64,000 nt of DNA, from contig NZ_JAELTJ010000015.1 in assembly GCF_016428805.1 (NCBI RefSeq), positions 1-64,000 on the forward strand. The letters run 5' to 3'. Of the stretch, positions 37,056 to 45,373 are shown piece by piece. The translations under genes were made by a program, and so were the position numbers. The number at the start of each line of letters is the position of its first letter. Position 1 is the stretch's first letter. The DNA comes from Achromobacter sp. ASV32. Its GTDB lineage: Bacteria > Pseudomonadota > Gammaproteobacteria > Burkholderiales > Burkholderiaceae_B. Below the pieces are notes generated by a model, which saw only the letters and a list, made by a program, of their open reading frames with translations, did not search any database and was not told the DNA's origin.

Positions 37056-38006
37056 TCAGCGGGCAGACGCCAGACCATCTACATGGCGGCAGATATCGCC
37101 GGGCGTGGCGAACCAGATTTCGCCCCGGTCGCGCGCAGCGGCCAGCGGCGCCAGTGCCCGGCGCAGATGCCGCAGCCGGTAGGGCTGGCCCACGATATAG
37201 GGATGCAGCGCGATGCCCATGACCAGCGGCTGGCGTTGCGCCTGGATCCGCATTTCCTCGAACTGGTCAAGAATCATATCGGCAAAGTCGCGGGCGTCCA
37301 TCTTGCGGCCCATGATCATGGGGATGTCGTTCAGTTCCTGCGGGTACGGAATGGCCCACAGGTCGCCGGCGCGGGTGCGCATGCGCATCGGCTGGTCGTC
37401 ATGGCACCAGTTCAGGGTGTAGCGGTAGCCGGTTTCGGCCAGCAGGTCGGGGGTGGCGTGGCTTTCCGAGATCCAGGGCGACAGCCAGCCGGCGGGCGCG
37501 CGGCCGGCATGCTGGCCGATGCGGTCGCGGCAGTGCTCAAGCAGCGCGCGCTCGTCAGGTTCGGACAGGCCGCCTTGGCGGTGGGCGTTGCTGTAGCCAT
37601 GCCCGATCAGTTCGTCGCCGCGCGCCAGGCAGGCGTCGACCAGTTCGGGGCAATGGTCATACAGCGCCGTGTTGATCAGTGCGCCCGCGGGCAACGCCAA
37701 TTCGTCGAACAACTCCAGGCAACGCCACGCCCCCACGCGGTTGCCGTATTCCCGCCAGGCGTAATTGAGCACGTCGGGGTGGGGCGACGCCGGCCCCAGT
37801 TCGGCTCCCAGGCCTTCGCCGAAGGCAAAGTGCTCGATGTTGAAGCCCAGGTACACCGCCAGCCGCGCGCCGTTCGGCCAAGCGTAGTCTGCCCTGCCGG
37901 TAATGGCCTGGTAAGGGAAACGGCCATGGCCGGCGAGCGGCGCCGGGGTCCAGGGTGCGGGCGCGTCGCGCCCCGGATTGGTGCTTGAGAGCAAGGATGG
38001 ATTCAT
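37056..38006 (-). CDS. Polysaccharide deacetylase-fold (NodB-like) hydrolase, PuuE-related
   Basis: A 316-residue NodB-homology protein whose closest recognisable pattern is PuuE-type allantoinase and relatives that hydrolyse cyclic or acyl amides rather than sugars. Visible: RLAVYLGFNIEHFAFGEG (about 50), ALYDHCPELVDACLARGDE, GHGYSNAHRQGG (about 135) with the two histidines of the metal or active site, APAGWLSPWISES and NWCHDDQPMRMR (about 200), the last being the PuuE-group signature. The catalytic DD pair of true deacetylases is not obvious (NTALYDH). With a Liv-type transporter divergent to it, an imported amide or nitrogen heterocycle is the likely substrate (inference). Confidence 0.83.
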   Translation of the reverse strand: MNPSLLSSTNPGRDAPAPWTPAPLAGHGRFPYQAITGRADYAWPNGARLAVYLGFNIEHFAFGEGLGAELGPASPHPDVLNYAWREYGNRVGAWRCLELFDELALPAGALINTALYDHCPELVDACLARGDELIGHGYSNAHRQGGLSEPDERALLEHCRDRIGQHAGRAPAGWLSPWISESHATPDLLAETGYRYTLNWCHDDQPMRMRTRAGDLWAIPYPQELNDIPMIMGRKMDARDFADMILDQFEEMRIQAQRQPLVMGIALHPYIVGQPYRLRHLRRALAPLAAARDRGEIWFATPGDICRHVDGLASAR

Positions 38007-38237
38007 TTTGGTGCAAATTCTGATGCGTGATTGTGAACAAAAAGAATGGTTTTTTGGGAACAAAATCTGAATTCAGCGACGACAAAAACTCCGATAAACC
38101 GTCCACATCCCCCTTGGGCAAGGCCTTGCGCGGCCGGCGCGGCGCAAGGCAGGCCGGGTGGCATGGATCTTGCATAGAGAACCGGAGCAGCACTTGAACC
38201 CATGCAAGATCCGTTCCACTTTTTCCAGGAGTGCCCG
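38007..38237. promoter_or_regulatory. Divergent control region with a GntR-like direct repeat
   Basis: TGTGAACAAAAAG (38032-38044) and TGGGAACAAAATC (38055-38067) are near-identical direct repeats 23 bp apart, about two helical turns, in an AT-rich patch. This is a plausible operator for the adjacent GntR regulator. The remainder up to 38237 carries the transporter leader with CCAGGAG before its ATG. No gene was seen. Confidence 0.45.
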
Positions 38238-39428
38238 ATGTCCCCGACCCGCCGTTCCTTCCTGCTTCGTACCGCCGGCGCCGCCCTGTTCGCGACCGGC
38301 CTGGCCACGCAACCGGCGCTGGCCGCCGACCCGATCAAGATCGGCCTGATCACCGCGCTGTCGGGCGAATCGGCCCGCGCCGGCGAAGCGTTGACGCGCG
38401 GCATGACCATCGCGATAGACGAGATCAACGCCAGCGGCGGCCTGCTGGGCGGCCGCCAGGTGGTGCTGGTGCGACGCGACGACGAAGGCAACCCGGCCAA
38501 GGGCATGGCCGCGGCGCGCGAGCTGATCTACAAGGAAAAAGTCACCGTGCTGTTCGGCGGGCTGGACACACCGGTGTCGATGGCGATCGTGCCCATCGTG
38601 AACCAGGAAAAAGTGCCGTTCATGGGTCCATGGGCCGCAGGCACCGCGATCACACAGAACAAGGGCAATCCCAACTTTGTCTTCCGCGTGTCGGCCATGG
38701 ACGAGATCGTTGACAGCGCCATGGTGCAGTACGCGCAGAAGACGTTCCAGAGCGCCAAGCCGGGCATGATTCTGGTCAACAACCCCTGGGGCGAATCCAA
38801 CGAAAAGGGCCTGGACGCGGCACTGGCCGCCGCCAGGATCACGCCCGCCGGCGTCGAGAAATTCCAGCCCGCCGACCTGGACGTAACGCCGCAACTGAGC
38901 CGATTGAAGGCGGCCGGGGCGGACACGCTGTTCCTGGTGGGCAACGTGGGTCCGTCGGCGCAGGTGGTCAAGTCGCTGGACCGCATGGGCTGGAAGGTGC
39001 CGGTGGTATCGCACTGGGGCCCGGCGGGCGGACGCTTCACCGAGCTGGCCGGCCCCAACGCCAAGAACGTGCACTTCGTGCAGACCTACAGCTTCTTCGG
39101 CAAACAGGGCCCGGTGGGTGAAAAGGTGATGCAGGCGCTCAAGGCCAAGTATTCGGACATCAAGGGGCCGCAGGACATCACGCCCGCCGTGGGCGTGGCC
39201 AACGCCTACGACGGCATGCGGTTGGCCGCGTTGGCGATCACCCAGGCCGGTTCCACCGACGGCGACGCGGTGCGCCAGGGCTTCTACAAGATCGGCAAGT
39301 ACGAAGGCCTGATCAAGACCTACGAGCAGCCCTTCACGCCGACCTCGCACGATGCGCTGCGCGAGAACGACTACGTGTGGACCCACTTCGTGGACAACCG
39401 CATCCTGCCGGTGGCGGGCGCGCAATAA
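38238..39428 (+). CDS. Branched-chain-type ABC transporter, periplasmic binding protein (LivK-like)
   Basis: A 396-residue binding protein (type I periplasmic fold). The N-terminus TRRSFLLRTAGAALFATG looks like a Tat-type signal, cleaved near PALAAD. The mature part begins PIKIGLITALSGESARAGEA, then EINASGGLLGGRQVVLVRRD, GGLDTPVSMAIVPI and VANAYDGMRLAALAI, all typical of the LivK/AmiC/UrtA group. CCAGGAG precedes the ATG. It is first in the transporter operon, 33 bp before livH. The cargo is probably an amino acid, amide or aromatic acid and cannot be assigned. Confidence 0.93.
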   Translation: MSPTRRSFLLRTAGAALFATGLATQPALAADPIKIGLITALSGESARAGEALTRGMTIAIDEINASGGLLGGRQVVLVRRDDEGNPAKGMAAARELIYKEKVTVLFGGLDTPVSMAIVPIVNQEKVPFMGPWAAGTAITQNKGNPNFVFRVSAMDEIVDSAMVQYAQKTFQSAKPGMILVNNPWGESNEKGLDAALAAARITPAGVEKFQPADLDVTPQLSRLKAAGADTLFLVGNVGPSAQVVKSLDRMGWKVPVVSHWGPAGGRFTELAGPNAKNVHFVQTYSFFGKQGPVGEKVMQALKAKYSDIKGPQDITPAVGVANAYDGMRLAALAITQAGSTDGDAVRQGFYKIGKYEGLIKTYEQPFTPTSHDALRENDYVWTHFVDNRILPVAGAQ

Positions 39429-39461
39429 GCGCCGCCGCACCATCGCCAACGGGAGACACGC

Positions 39462-40340
39462 ATGTTGTGGATGTCCGCCATTGTCAGCGGCCTGGGGCTG
39501 GGAAGCATGTATGGGCTGATGGCCCTGGGCTTTTACCTGACCTACGCCGTGTCGGGCACGGTCAATTTCGCGCAGGGCAGCTCGATGATGCTGGGCGCGG
39601 TGCTGACCTACACCTTCGCGCAGACGCTGGGGTGGCCGCTGGCGGCCGCCCTGCCGCCAGCGCTGGCGCTGTGCGCGCTGTACGGCCTGGTGGTGGAACG
39701 GCTGGCGGTACGGCCGTTCGCCAGCCGTGGATCCAACGCCTGGCTCATGTCGACGGTGGCGCTGGGCATCGTGCTCGACAACCTGGTGATGTTCACCTTC
39801 GGCAAGGAGCCGCGCAGCCTGCCCTCGCCCCTGGCGCAGGCGCCGCTTGAGATCGGCGGCCTGGGCCTGGGCGTGTACCCGCTGCAACTGCTGATCCCGC
39901 TGATCGGGCTGGCGCTGGCCGCCGCCCTGCACACGCTGTCGCGCCGCACCCGTTGGGGCGTGGCGCTGCTGGCGGTGGTGCAGAACCCCAATGCCGCGCG
40001 CCTGATGGGCATCCCCGTGCGCCGCGCCATCATGGCGGCCTTTGCCGTCTCCACGCTGTTCGCGGGGATTGCCGGCGCCCTGGTCGCGCCGCTCTTCAAT
40101 GTGCAGGCCGACATGGGCACGCTGTTCGGCCTGAAAGCCTTCGTGGTGGCGATCCTGGGCGGCATCACCAGCGCCTGGGGCGTGATGCTGGCGGGCCTGC
40201 TGTTCGGTGTGGTCGAAGCGCTGATCACCGTGACGCTGGGCTCCGGGTACACCCAGATCATCAGCTTCGCGCTGGTCATCGTGATGCTGGCCGCGCGCCC
40301 CGATGGGCTGTTCGGCCGCGCCGCCGCAAGGAAAGTCTGA
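39462..40340 (+). CDS. Branched-chain-type ABC transporter permease (LivH-like)
   Basis: A 292-residue inner-membrane permease with about eight hydrophobic segments. The motif GLGLGSMYGLMALGFYLTYA at the N-terminus and the cytoplasmic coupling element ALLAVVQNPNAARLMGIPV (about 165-183) are typical of LivH. FVVAILGGITSAWGVMLAGL follows. Its stop overlaps the start of the next gene by one base (TGATG). It pairs with the LivM half of the fused protein downstream. Confidence 0.94.
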   Translation: MLWMSAIVSGLGLGSMYGLMALGFYLTYAVSGTVNFAQGSSMMLGAVLTYTFAQTLGWPLAAALPPALALCALYGLVVERLAVRPFASRGSNAWLMSTVALGIVLDNLVMFTFGKEPRSLPSPLAQAPLEIGGLGLGVYPLQLLIPLIGLALAAALHTLSRRTRWGVALLAVVQNPNAARLMGIPVRRAIMAAFAVSTLFAGIAGALVAPLFNVQADMGTLFGLKAFVVAILGGITSAWGVMLAGLLFGVVEALITVTLGSGYTQIISFALVIVMLAARPDGLFGRAAARKV

Positions 40341-42829
40341 TGGACAAACGCATTGCATCCTTTCCGCTGGCGCTGGCGGGCTACGCGCTGCTGGCCGTTG
40401 CCAGCCTGGCGCTGGCCGCCTGCGTCAACGGCTATTACGTCTTCGTGCTGGGCAACGTGGCGCTGCTGGCGCTGGCGGGCATCGGACTGAACGTGCTGCT
40501 GGGGCTGACCGGGCAGATGTCGTTCGGCCACGCCGCGTTCTATGCCATCGGCGCGTATGTGGTGGCGATTCTGACCGGGCAGGCGGGCTGGAGTTTCTGG
40601 CAGGCCTGGCCCGCGGCCGCGCTGGTGGCTGGCGCGTTCGGCCTGCTGCTGGCGGTGCCGGCGTTGCGCGTCAAAGGCCCGTACCTGGCGATGATCACCA
40701 TTGCCTTCGGCTTCATCGTGGAACACGCGCTGATCGAAGGCGGGGACGTGACGGGCGGGCAGAACGGCCTGATGGGCATCGTGCAGCCCTCTCTGGGCGG
40801 CCTGGGCGGCGACCGCGGCGTGGCCATGCTGGCCATCGTCGCCGTGTTCGTCACGCTGGCCGCCTATGCGCGGCTGGCGCGCGGCGCCTGGGGTGCGGCG
40901 ATGCGCGCGGTCAAGGACAGCGAGACCGCAAGTGAATCGATCGGCATCAACCCGCTGGTGGTCAAGGCCGTCGCCTTCATGGTGTCGGCGGCGGTGGTGG
41001 GGCTGGCCGGTGGGCTGTATGCGTCGCAAGCCGGCATGATCACCCCGCACAATTTCAATTTCATGCAGTCCATCCTGTTCGTGCTGGCGGTAACCATTGG
41101 CGGCGCGGGGTCGCTGGCCGGACCGCTGCTCGGTGCGCTGGTGGTGGGCCTGTTGCCCGAGGTGCTGGCCGGCCTGGAGGAATACCGCCTGCTGTTCTTC
41201 GGCGCGTTCCTGCTGGTGGTGCTGTGGGCCGCGCCCGACGGCGCAGCAGGGCTGCTGGGGCGTTGGCAGCAGCGCCGCACGGCGCCGCGGCTGGCCCCCC
41301 GCCAAGGGGGCTTTACGGCTGCCGGCGGACCACGCCGCGCCTTGCACGCCAAGGCGCTGACCATGACTTTTGGCGGCGTACGCGCGGTGCAGGGAGTGTC
41401 GTTCGAGGTCGCCCCCGCGTCAGTCACCGCGCTGATCGGCCCCAATGGCGCGGGCAAGTCCACCGTCATCAACATGCTCAGCGGCTACTACACGCCCACC
41501 GCCGGCACGGTATCGCTGGGCCAGGAGCCGCTTGCCGCGCTGCCCGCCTACCGCGTGGCGCGCAGCGGCATTGCGCGCACTTACCAGACTTCGCAATTGT
41601 TCGACACGCTCAGCGTCGAAGACAACGTGGCGCTGGGCCTGCTGCGCGGCCGCCTTGGCGGATTGCTGGCGCAGCGGCGCTACCTGGCGCGCGACGCGCG
41701 CGAACGGGCCCGTGCCCTGCTGGCCTTCTGCGGCTACGAGGGCGCGCTGGACACGCCGGCCGCCGACCTGCCGCATGTGGACAGGCGGCTGGTGGAAATT
41801 GCGCGCGCGCTGGCCACGAATGCCGACGTGCTGCTGATGGACGAGCCCGCGGCGGGCTTGTCGCGCGAAGACAAGGCGCGCCTGGCCGGACTGCTGCGGC
41901 GCATCGCCGAAGCAGGCGCCGGCGTGCTGCTGGTCGAGCACGATATGGCGCTGGTGATGGGGGTGTCGGACCACATCGTCGCCATCGATGCCGGCCGCGA
42001 ACTGGCGCAGGGCACGCCCGGCCAGATCCAGCAGTCCGACGCGGTGCGACAAGCCTACCTGGGCGATGAAGCCGCCCGGCGCGCGCCGGCCGCACGCCCG
42101 GGCGCCACGGGCACCGGCATCGCCCCGGAAGTGCTGGGCGTGGGCAGCCTGACCACCGGCTACGGCGCCAACCCCGTGCTGCACGGCATCGACCTGCAAG
42201 TACGCCAGGGCGAGATGGTGGCGCTGCTGGGCGCCAACGGCGCGGGCAAGTCTACGTTGATGCGAACCCTGGCGGGCCTGCATCGGCCGGCACAGGGTGG
42301 CATGCACCTGCAAGGCCAGGAACTCAACGGGCTGACGGCGGACCGCATTGTCGCGCGCGGGCTGGTGCTGGTGCCCGAAGGACGCCAGGTATTTCCGGAT
42401 TTGAGCGTGCTGGACAACATCCGGCTGGGCGCCTTCCTGCATCCGGCCGACCGCGATGCCCGGGTAGAAGAGATGCTGACGCGTTTTCCGCGGCTGCGCG
42501 AGCGGCTGCATCAACGCGCCGGCCTGCTCTCGGGCGGCGAACAGCAGATGCTGGCCATCGCGCGCGGGCTGATGTCCAAGCCGGTCATCCTGCTGCTGGA
42601 CGAACCGTCGCTGGGGCTGGCCCCGAAGATCATCGATGAATTGTTCGAGGCGTTGGACCGGCTGCGCGCCGAGTCCATGACGATCCTGCTGGTGGACCAG
42701 ATGGCCGCCCTGGCGCTGTCCCTGGCCGACCGCGCCTACGTCCTGGAATCCGGACGTATGGCAGCGCAGGGCACGGCGCAGGAAATCGCGGCGGACGGAG
42801 GGTTGGCACGCGCCTATCTGGGCGCGTAG
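40340..42829 (+). CDS. LivM-LivG-LivF triple fusion: ABC permease plus two ATPases
   Basis: One 829-residue open frame joins what are normally three genes. Residues about 1-310 are a LivM permease (GLNVLLGLTGQMSFGHAAFY; AAMRAVKDSETASESIGINP). Residues about 335-575 are a LivG ATPase with Walker A GPNGAGKST (about 367) and Walker B VLLMDEPAAGLS, but the ABC signature reads LPHVDRRLVEIARAL (about 476) instead of a LSxGQ form. Residues about 600-829 are a LivF ATPase with Walker A GANGAGKST (about 630) and an intact LLSGGEQQMLAIARGLM (about 727). Linkers are Arg/Pro/Ala-rich. No in-frame stop or good internal start separates the parts. It forms the transporter with LivH and the binding protein upstream. 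Confidence 0.92.
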   Translation: MDKRIASFPLALAGYALLAVASLALAACVNGYYVFVLGNVALLALAGIGLNVLLGLTGQMSFGHAAFYAIGAYVVAILTGQAGWSFWQAWPAAALVAGAFGLLLAVPALRVKGPYLAMITIAFGFIVEHALIEGGDVTGGQNGLMGIVQPSLGGLGGDRGVAMLAIVAVFVTLAAYARLARGAWGAAMRAVKDSETASESIGINPLVVKAVAFMVSAAVVGLAGGLYASQAGMITPHNFNFMQSILFVLAVTIGGAGSLAGPLLGALVVGLLPEVLAGLEEYRLLFFGAFLLVVLWAAPDGAAGLLGRWQQRRTAPRLAPRQGGFTAAGGPRRALHAKALTMTFGGVRAVQGVSFEVAPASVTALIGPNGAGKSTVINMLSGYYTPTAGTVSLGQEPLAALPAYRVARSGIARTYQTSQLFDTLSVEDNVALGLLRGRLGGLLAQRRYLARDARERARALLAFCGYEGALDTPAADLPHVDRRLVEIARALATNADVLLMDEPAAGLSREDKARLAGLLRRIAEAGAGVLLVEHDMALVMGVSDHIVAIDAGRELAQGTPGQIQQSDAVRQAYLGDEAARRAPAARPGATGTGIAPEVLGVGSLTTGYGANPVLHGIDLQVRQGEMVALLGANGAGKSTLMRTLAGLHRPAQGGMHLQGQELNGLTADRIVARGLVLVPEGRQVFPDLSVLDNIRLGAFLHPADRDARVEEMLTRFPRLRERLHQRAGLLSGGEQQMLAIARGLMSKPVILLLDEPSLGLAPKIIDELFEALDRLRAESMTILLVDQMAALALSLADRAYVLESGRMAAQGTAQEIAADGGLARAYLGA

Positions 42830-42848
42830 CGCAGCGGGCCGATACCGC

Positions 42849-42876
42849 GCGGGGCCGGGCAATCTGCCGGCCCCGC
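42849..42876. terminator. GC-rich stem-loop between convergent genes
   Basis: A 10-bp perfect stem (GCGGGGCCGG / CCGGCCCCGC) with an 8-nt loop lies 20 bp after the transporter stop and before the end of the AsnC gene. It has no T-tract on either strand, so termination by it alone is uncertain. Confidence 0.4.
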
Positions 42877-42901
42877 GGCCGGACATGTCAGGGCCGGCGG
42901 A

Positions 42902-43882
42902 TCAGGCGGACTCGCCACCGAGACGCGCGCCTTCGCGCACGATGCCGCAGCGCTTGTAGGCGCGCATCACCACGCCCACCTCGCTGGCCAGCACGCCGTC
43001 CAACTCGCCCAGCCGGCGTGTCACCACGTCCCACAGATGCAGGCTGTCGCGGCACAACACGTGCCAGAACAGCTGCGATGCGCCGCTGGTGCCGAACAGG
43101 CAGCGCGTGTTCGGATCCAGCGCCAGATGCGCGGCCAGCGCGTCGACCGCTTGCGGGCGCACCTGCACCGAAATCACGGCCTCGACCGGAAAACCCACCA
43201 GGGCAGGCTCGACCTCGACCCGGAAGCTGAGCGCACGCCGGTCCACCAGATGCTGCAGCAAGCGGTGAGCGGTGGGCTCGCTGACGTCGGCATGCGCGGC
43301 CAATTCGGCCAGGCTGGCGCGGCCGTCCCGCATCAGGTGGGCCACGATGCGCTGCTCGGGGTCGGTCAGCGCCGCGGGCGCTTGCGACGCCGGCGTCTGG
43401 TCCCATGCGTCCGGCTCGCCGGCCGCGCCGGCCTGGATGCGCCACTGGCCCGCGCGGCGGAACGGCCGCAGCACCAGCCGGGCTTCGACCTGCTCGACAC
43501 CCTCGATCGACGGCAACACCCGCGTCACCACGTCAGGCATGTCGGCCGCGTCCGCCAACGTCAGTTCCGCCATCAGGTCCGCCCGGCCCGCCAGCGTCAC
43601 CACCAACTGCGCCCTATCCAGCCCGGCCAGCGCCTCGGCCACCTCGGGCACGCGGCCCGAGCGGCAGCGCACCCAGGCGTGCAGCACCACCCCCCGGCCG
43701 GTGGCCAGCGGGTCGGCCTCGGCGACGACGCGCAAGGCATCGGCATCCATCAGCCGCTTGATGCGCCGCGCCACGGTGCGCTCGGCGATACCGGTGGCCG
43801 CGCCCAATTCGCGCCAGGACGCGCGCGGGTCCGCCTGCAACGCGATCAGGCAGGCCAGATCGGTGTCATCGAGCGCTGGCAT
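42902..43882 (-). CDS. Lrp/AsnC-family regulator with two tandem HTH-RAM units
   Basis: A 326-residue protein, about twice the usual length. The first half has a winged helix (DDTDLACLIALQADPRASWR; ATGIAERTVARRIKRL, residues about 5-45) and a RAM-like sensor. From about residue 170 a second unit begins with ALTDPEQRIVAHLMRDGRAS and helix-turn-helix AELAAHADVSEPTAHRLLQ, followed by a second sensor (VEAVISVQVRPQAVDALAAH). It was probably formed by duplication or fusion, so one chain mimics a dimer. The start at 43882 is preferred; others lie at 43909 and 43951. It is divergent from an MHS transporter it probably regulates. Confidence 0.9.
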   Translation of the reverse strand: MPALDDTDLACLIALQADPRASWRELGAATGIAERTVARRIKRLMDADALRVVAEADPLATGRGVVLHAWVRCRSGRVPEVAEALAGLDRAQLVVTLAGRADLMAELTLADAADMPDVVTRVLPSIEGVEQVEARLVLRPFRRAGQWRIQAGAAGEPDAWDQTPASQAPAALTDPEQRIVAHLMRDGRASLAELAAHADVSEPTAHRLLQHLVDRRALSFRVEVEPALVGFPVEAVISVQVRPQAVDALAAHLALDPNTRCLFGTSGASQLFWHVLCRDSLHLWDVVTRRLGELDGVLASEVGVVMRAYKRCGIVREGARLGGESA

Positions 43883-43958
43883 TAGGGGCTTACCCTTACT
43901 TGACGTGACCATATTCATTAATCTAACGTTCGCGCATTGATAAAAACACAAAATTTAA

Positions 43959-43973
43959 TGGTCTATTTGACCA
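43959..43973 (+). promoter_or_regulatory. Candidate AsnC/Lrp operator before the MHS transporter
   Basis: TGGTC-TATTT-GACCA is a perfect 15-bp dyad with an AT centre, the general form of Lrp/AsnC sites. It is 23 bp before the transporter ATG and inside the AT-rich divergent gap (43883-43995). Confidence 0.45.
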
Positions 43974-43995
43974 AAAATAAATACCCGAGGACCTT

Positions 43996-45300
43996 ATGAG
44001 CACCCCATCCGCAACCCTGCGCACCACGCACGGGGCAAGCGCCGCGCCCGTGTCGCGGGCCCGCACGATTCTGGCCGGAAGTGTAGGCAATGCCGTCGAA
44101 TGGTTCGATTGGACCATCTATGCGTCGTTTGCCATCTTCTTTTCCAGCCAGTTCTTTCCTGAAGGCAACGAAACCGCCGCCCTGCTCTACACGTTCGGCA
44201 TCTTCGCCGTCGGCTTTTTCATGCGCCCGGTGGGCGGCTGGGTGCTGGGCATCTTTTCGGACCGCTACGGCCGCAAGGCCGCGCTGGGCCTGACGATCCT
44301 GATGATGGCCGGCGGCTCCCTGATCATTGCCGTCACCCCCACCTATGCCGCCATCGGCCTGGCCGCCCCCCTGCTGCTGACCGCCGCGCGCCTGCTGCAA
44401 GGCCTGTCGCTGGGCGGAGAGTATGCCTCGGCCACGACCTTTTTGGCGGAAATGGCGCCGCCCGAAAAGCGCGGCTTCTATTCCAGCTTCGTCTTCTTCA
44501 GCGCCGCGGTGGGCATCCTGGCCGCCTCCGCCGTGGGCTGGATCCTGACCTCGACCCTGACCAAAGCCGACATGGCCGCCTGGGGCTGGCGCATTCCGTT
44601 CGCCCTGGGCGCGTTGGGCGGCCTGGCCGGCATGTGGATCCGCCGCTCGATTCCGGAAACCGAAGCGTTCTCGCACGCCAAGAAGGCCGGCGTCGAAAAG
44701 CAGCCGCTGCGCACCCTGCTGCGCGACCACCCGCGCGAAGTGCTGCGCATTGTCGGCTTTTCCATCCTGACGACCTTCGCGTTCTACATCTTCGTGGCCT
44801 ACGTGCCCACCTACGCCATCCGGCAGGTCAAAGCCGACCCGCAGGTCGCGTTCGCCGCAAACACCGTCGCACTGATCGTCTTCATGCTGGTGCAGCCGCT
44901 GTTCGGCATGCTGTCGGACCGCATCGGCCGCAAGCCGCAGCTGATCTTCTTCGCGGCCGGCTACCTGGTGTTCTTCTATCCGCTGATGAGCACGCTCGGC
45001 CCGTCATTCGGTTCGATCCTGGCCGTCGAGTTGTTCGGCCTGGTGCTGTACGCCATGTACACGTCGATCGCGCCGGCGATCATGTCCGAACAGTTCCCCA
45101 CCAGCGTGCGGGCCGTCGGCATCGGCGCACCCTACAACCTGGTCGTGGCCCTGCTGGGCGGCACCACGCCTTATCTGTTGACCTGGCTGCAAAGCAAGGG
45201 CATGGAGCGCTGGTTCTTCTATTACGTGCTGGCGGGCGCCGTCATCACGCTGATCACGTTCATCCGCATGCCTGAAACCCGGGGCCAGTCGCTGAAATAA
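43996..45300 (+). CDS. MFS transporter, metabolite:H+ symporter (MHS) family
   Basis: A 434-residue inner-membrane proton symporter with twelve predicted helices. The MHS hallmarks are GSVGNAVEWFDWTIYASFA (TM1, about 28-46), the loop 2-3 motif GIFSDRYGRKAALGLTI (about 85), RLLQGLSLGGEYASATTFLAE (TM4-5) and GMLSDRIGRKPQL in the second half. Relatives carry alpha-ketoglutarate, proline/betaine, citrate or shikimate. The cargo here is not readable. It is followed by its own terminator and then an amidase gene, and is divergent from the tandem AsnC regulator. Confidence 0.93.
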   Translation: MSTPSATLRTTHGASAAPVSRARTILAGSVGNAVEWFDWTIYASFAIFFSSQFFPEGNETAALLYTFGIFAVGFFMRPVGGWVLGIFSDRYGRKAALGLTILMMAGGSLIIAVTPTYAAIGLAAPLLLTAARLLQGLSLGGEYASATTFLAEMAPPEKRGFYSSFVFFSAAVGILAASAVGWILTSTLTKADMAAWGWRIPFALGALGGLAGMWIRRSIPETEAFSHAKKAGVEKQPLRTLLRDHPREVLRIVGFSILTTFAFYIFVAYVPTYAIRQVKADPQVAFAANTVALIVFMLVQPLFGMLSDRIGRKPQLIFFAAGYLVFFYPLMSTLGPSFGSILAVELFGLVLYAMYTSIAPAIMSEQFPTSVRAVGIGAPYNLVVALLGGTTPYLLTWLQSKGMERWFFYYVLAGAVITLITFIRMPETRGQSLK

Positions 45301-45324
45301 CGCAGACTGCACGCCAAGCCCACG

Positions 45325-45357
45325 CTTTCCGGCCCTGCCAGGGCCGGAAAGTTTTTT
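45325..45357 (+). terminator. Rho-independent terminator after the MHS transporter
   Basis: An 11-bp perfect stem (CTTTCCGGCCC / GGGCCGGAAAG) with a 5-nt loop is followed by six T residues at 45352-45357. The amidase gene begins 17 bp later. Confidence 0.88.
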
Positions 45358-45373
45358 CTTTTCCGTGAGAGCC

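Noticed and set aside
38073-40358. 761-codon minus-strand frame opposite the LivK/LivH genes
   Set aside because: Antisense shadow of clearly recognisable transporter genes. It also runs across their promoter region.
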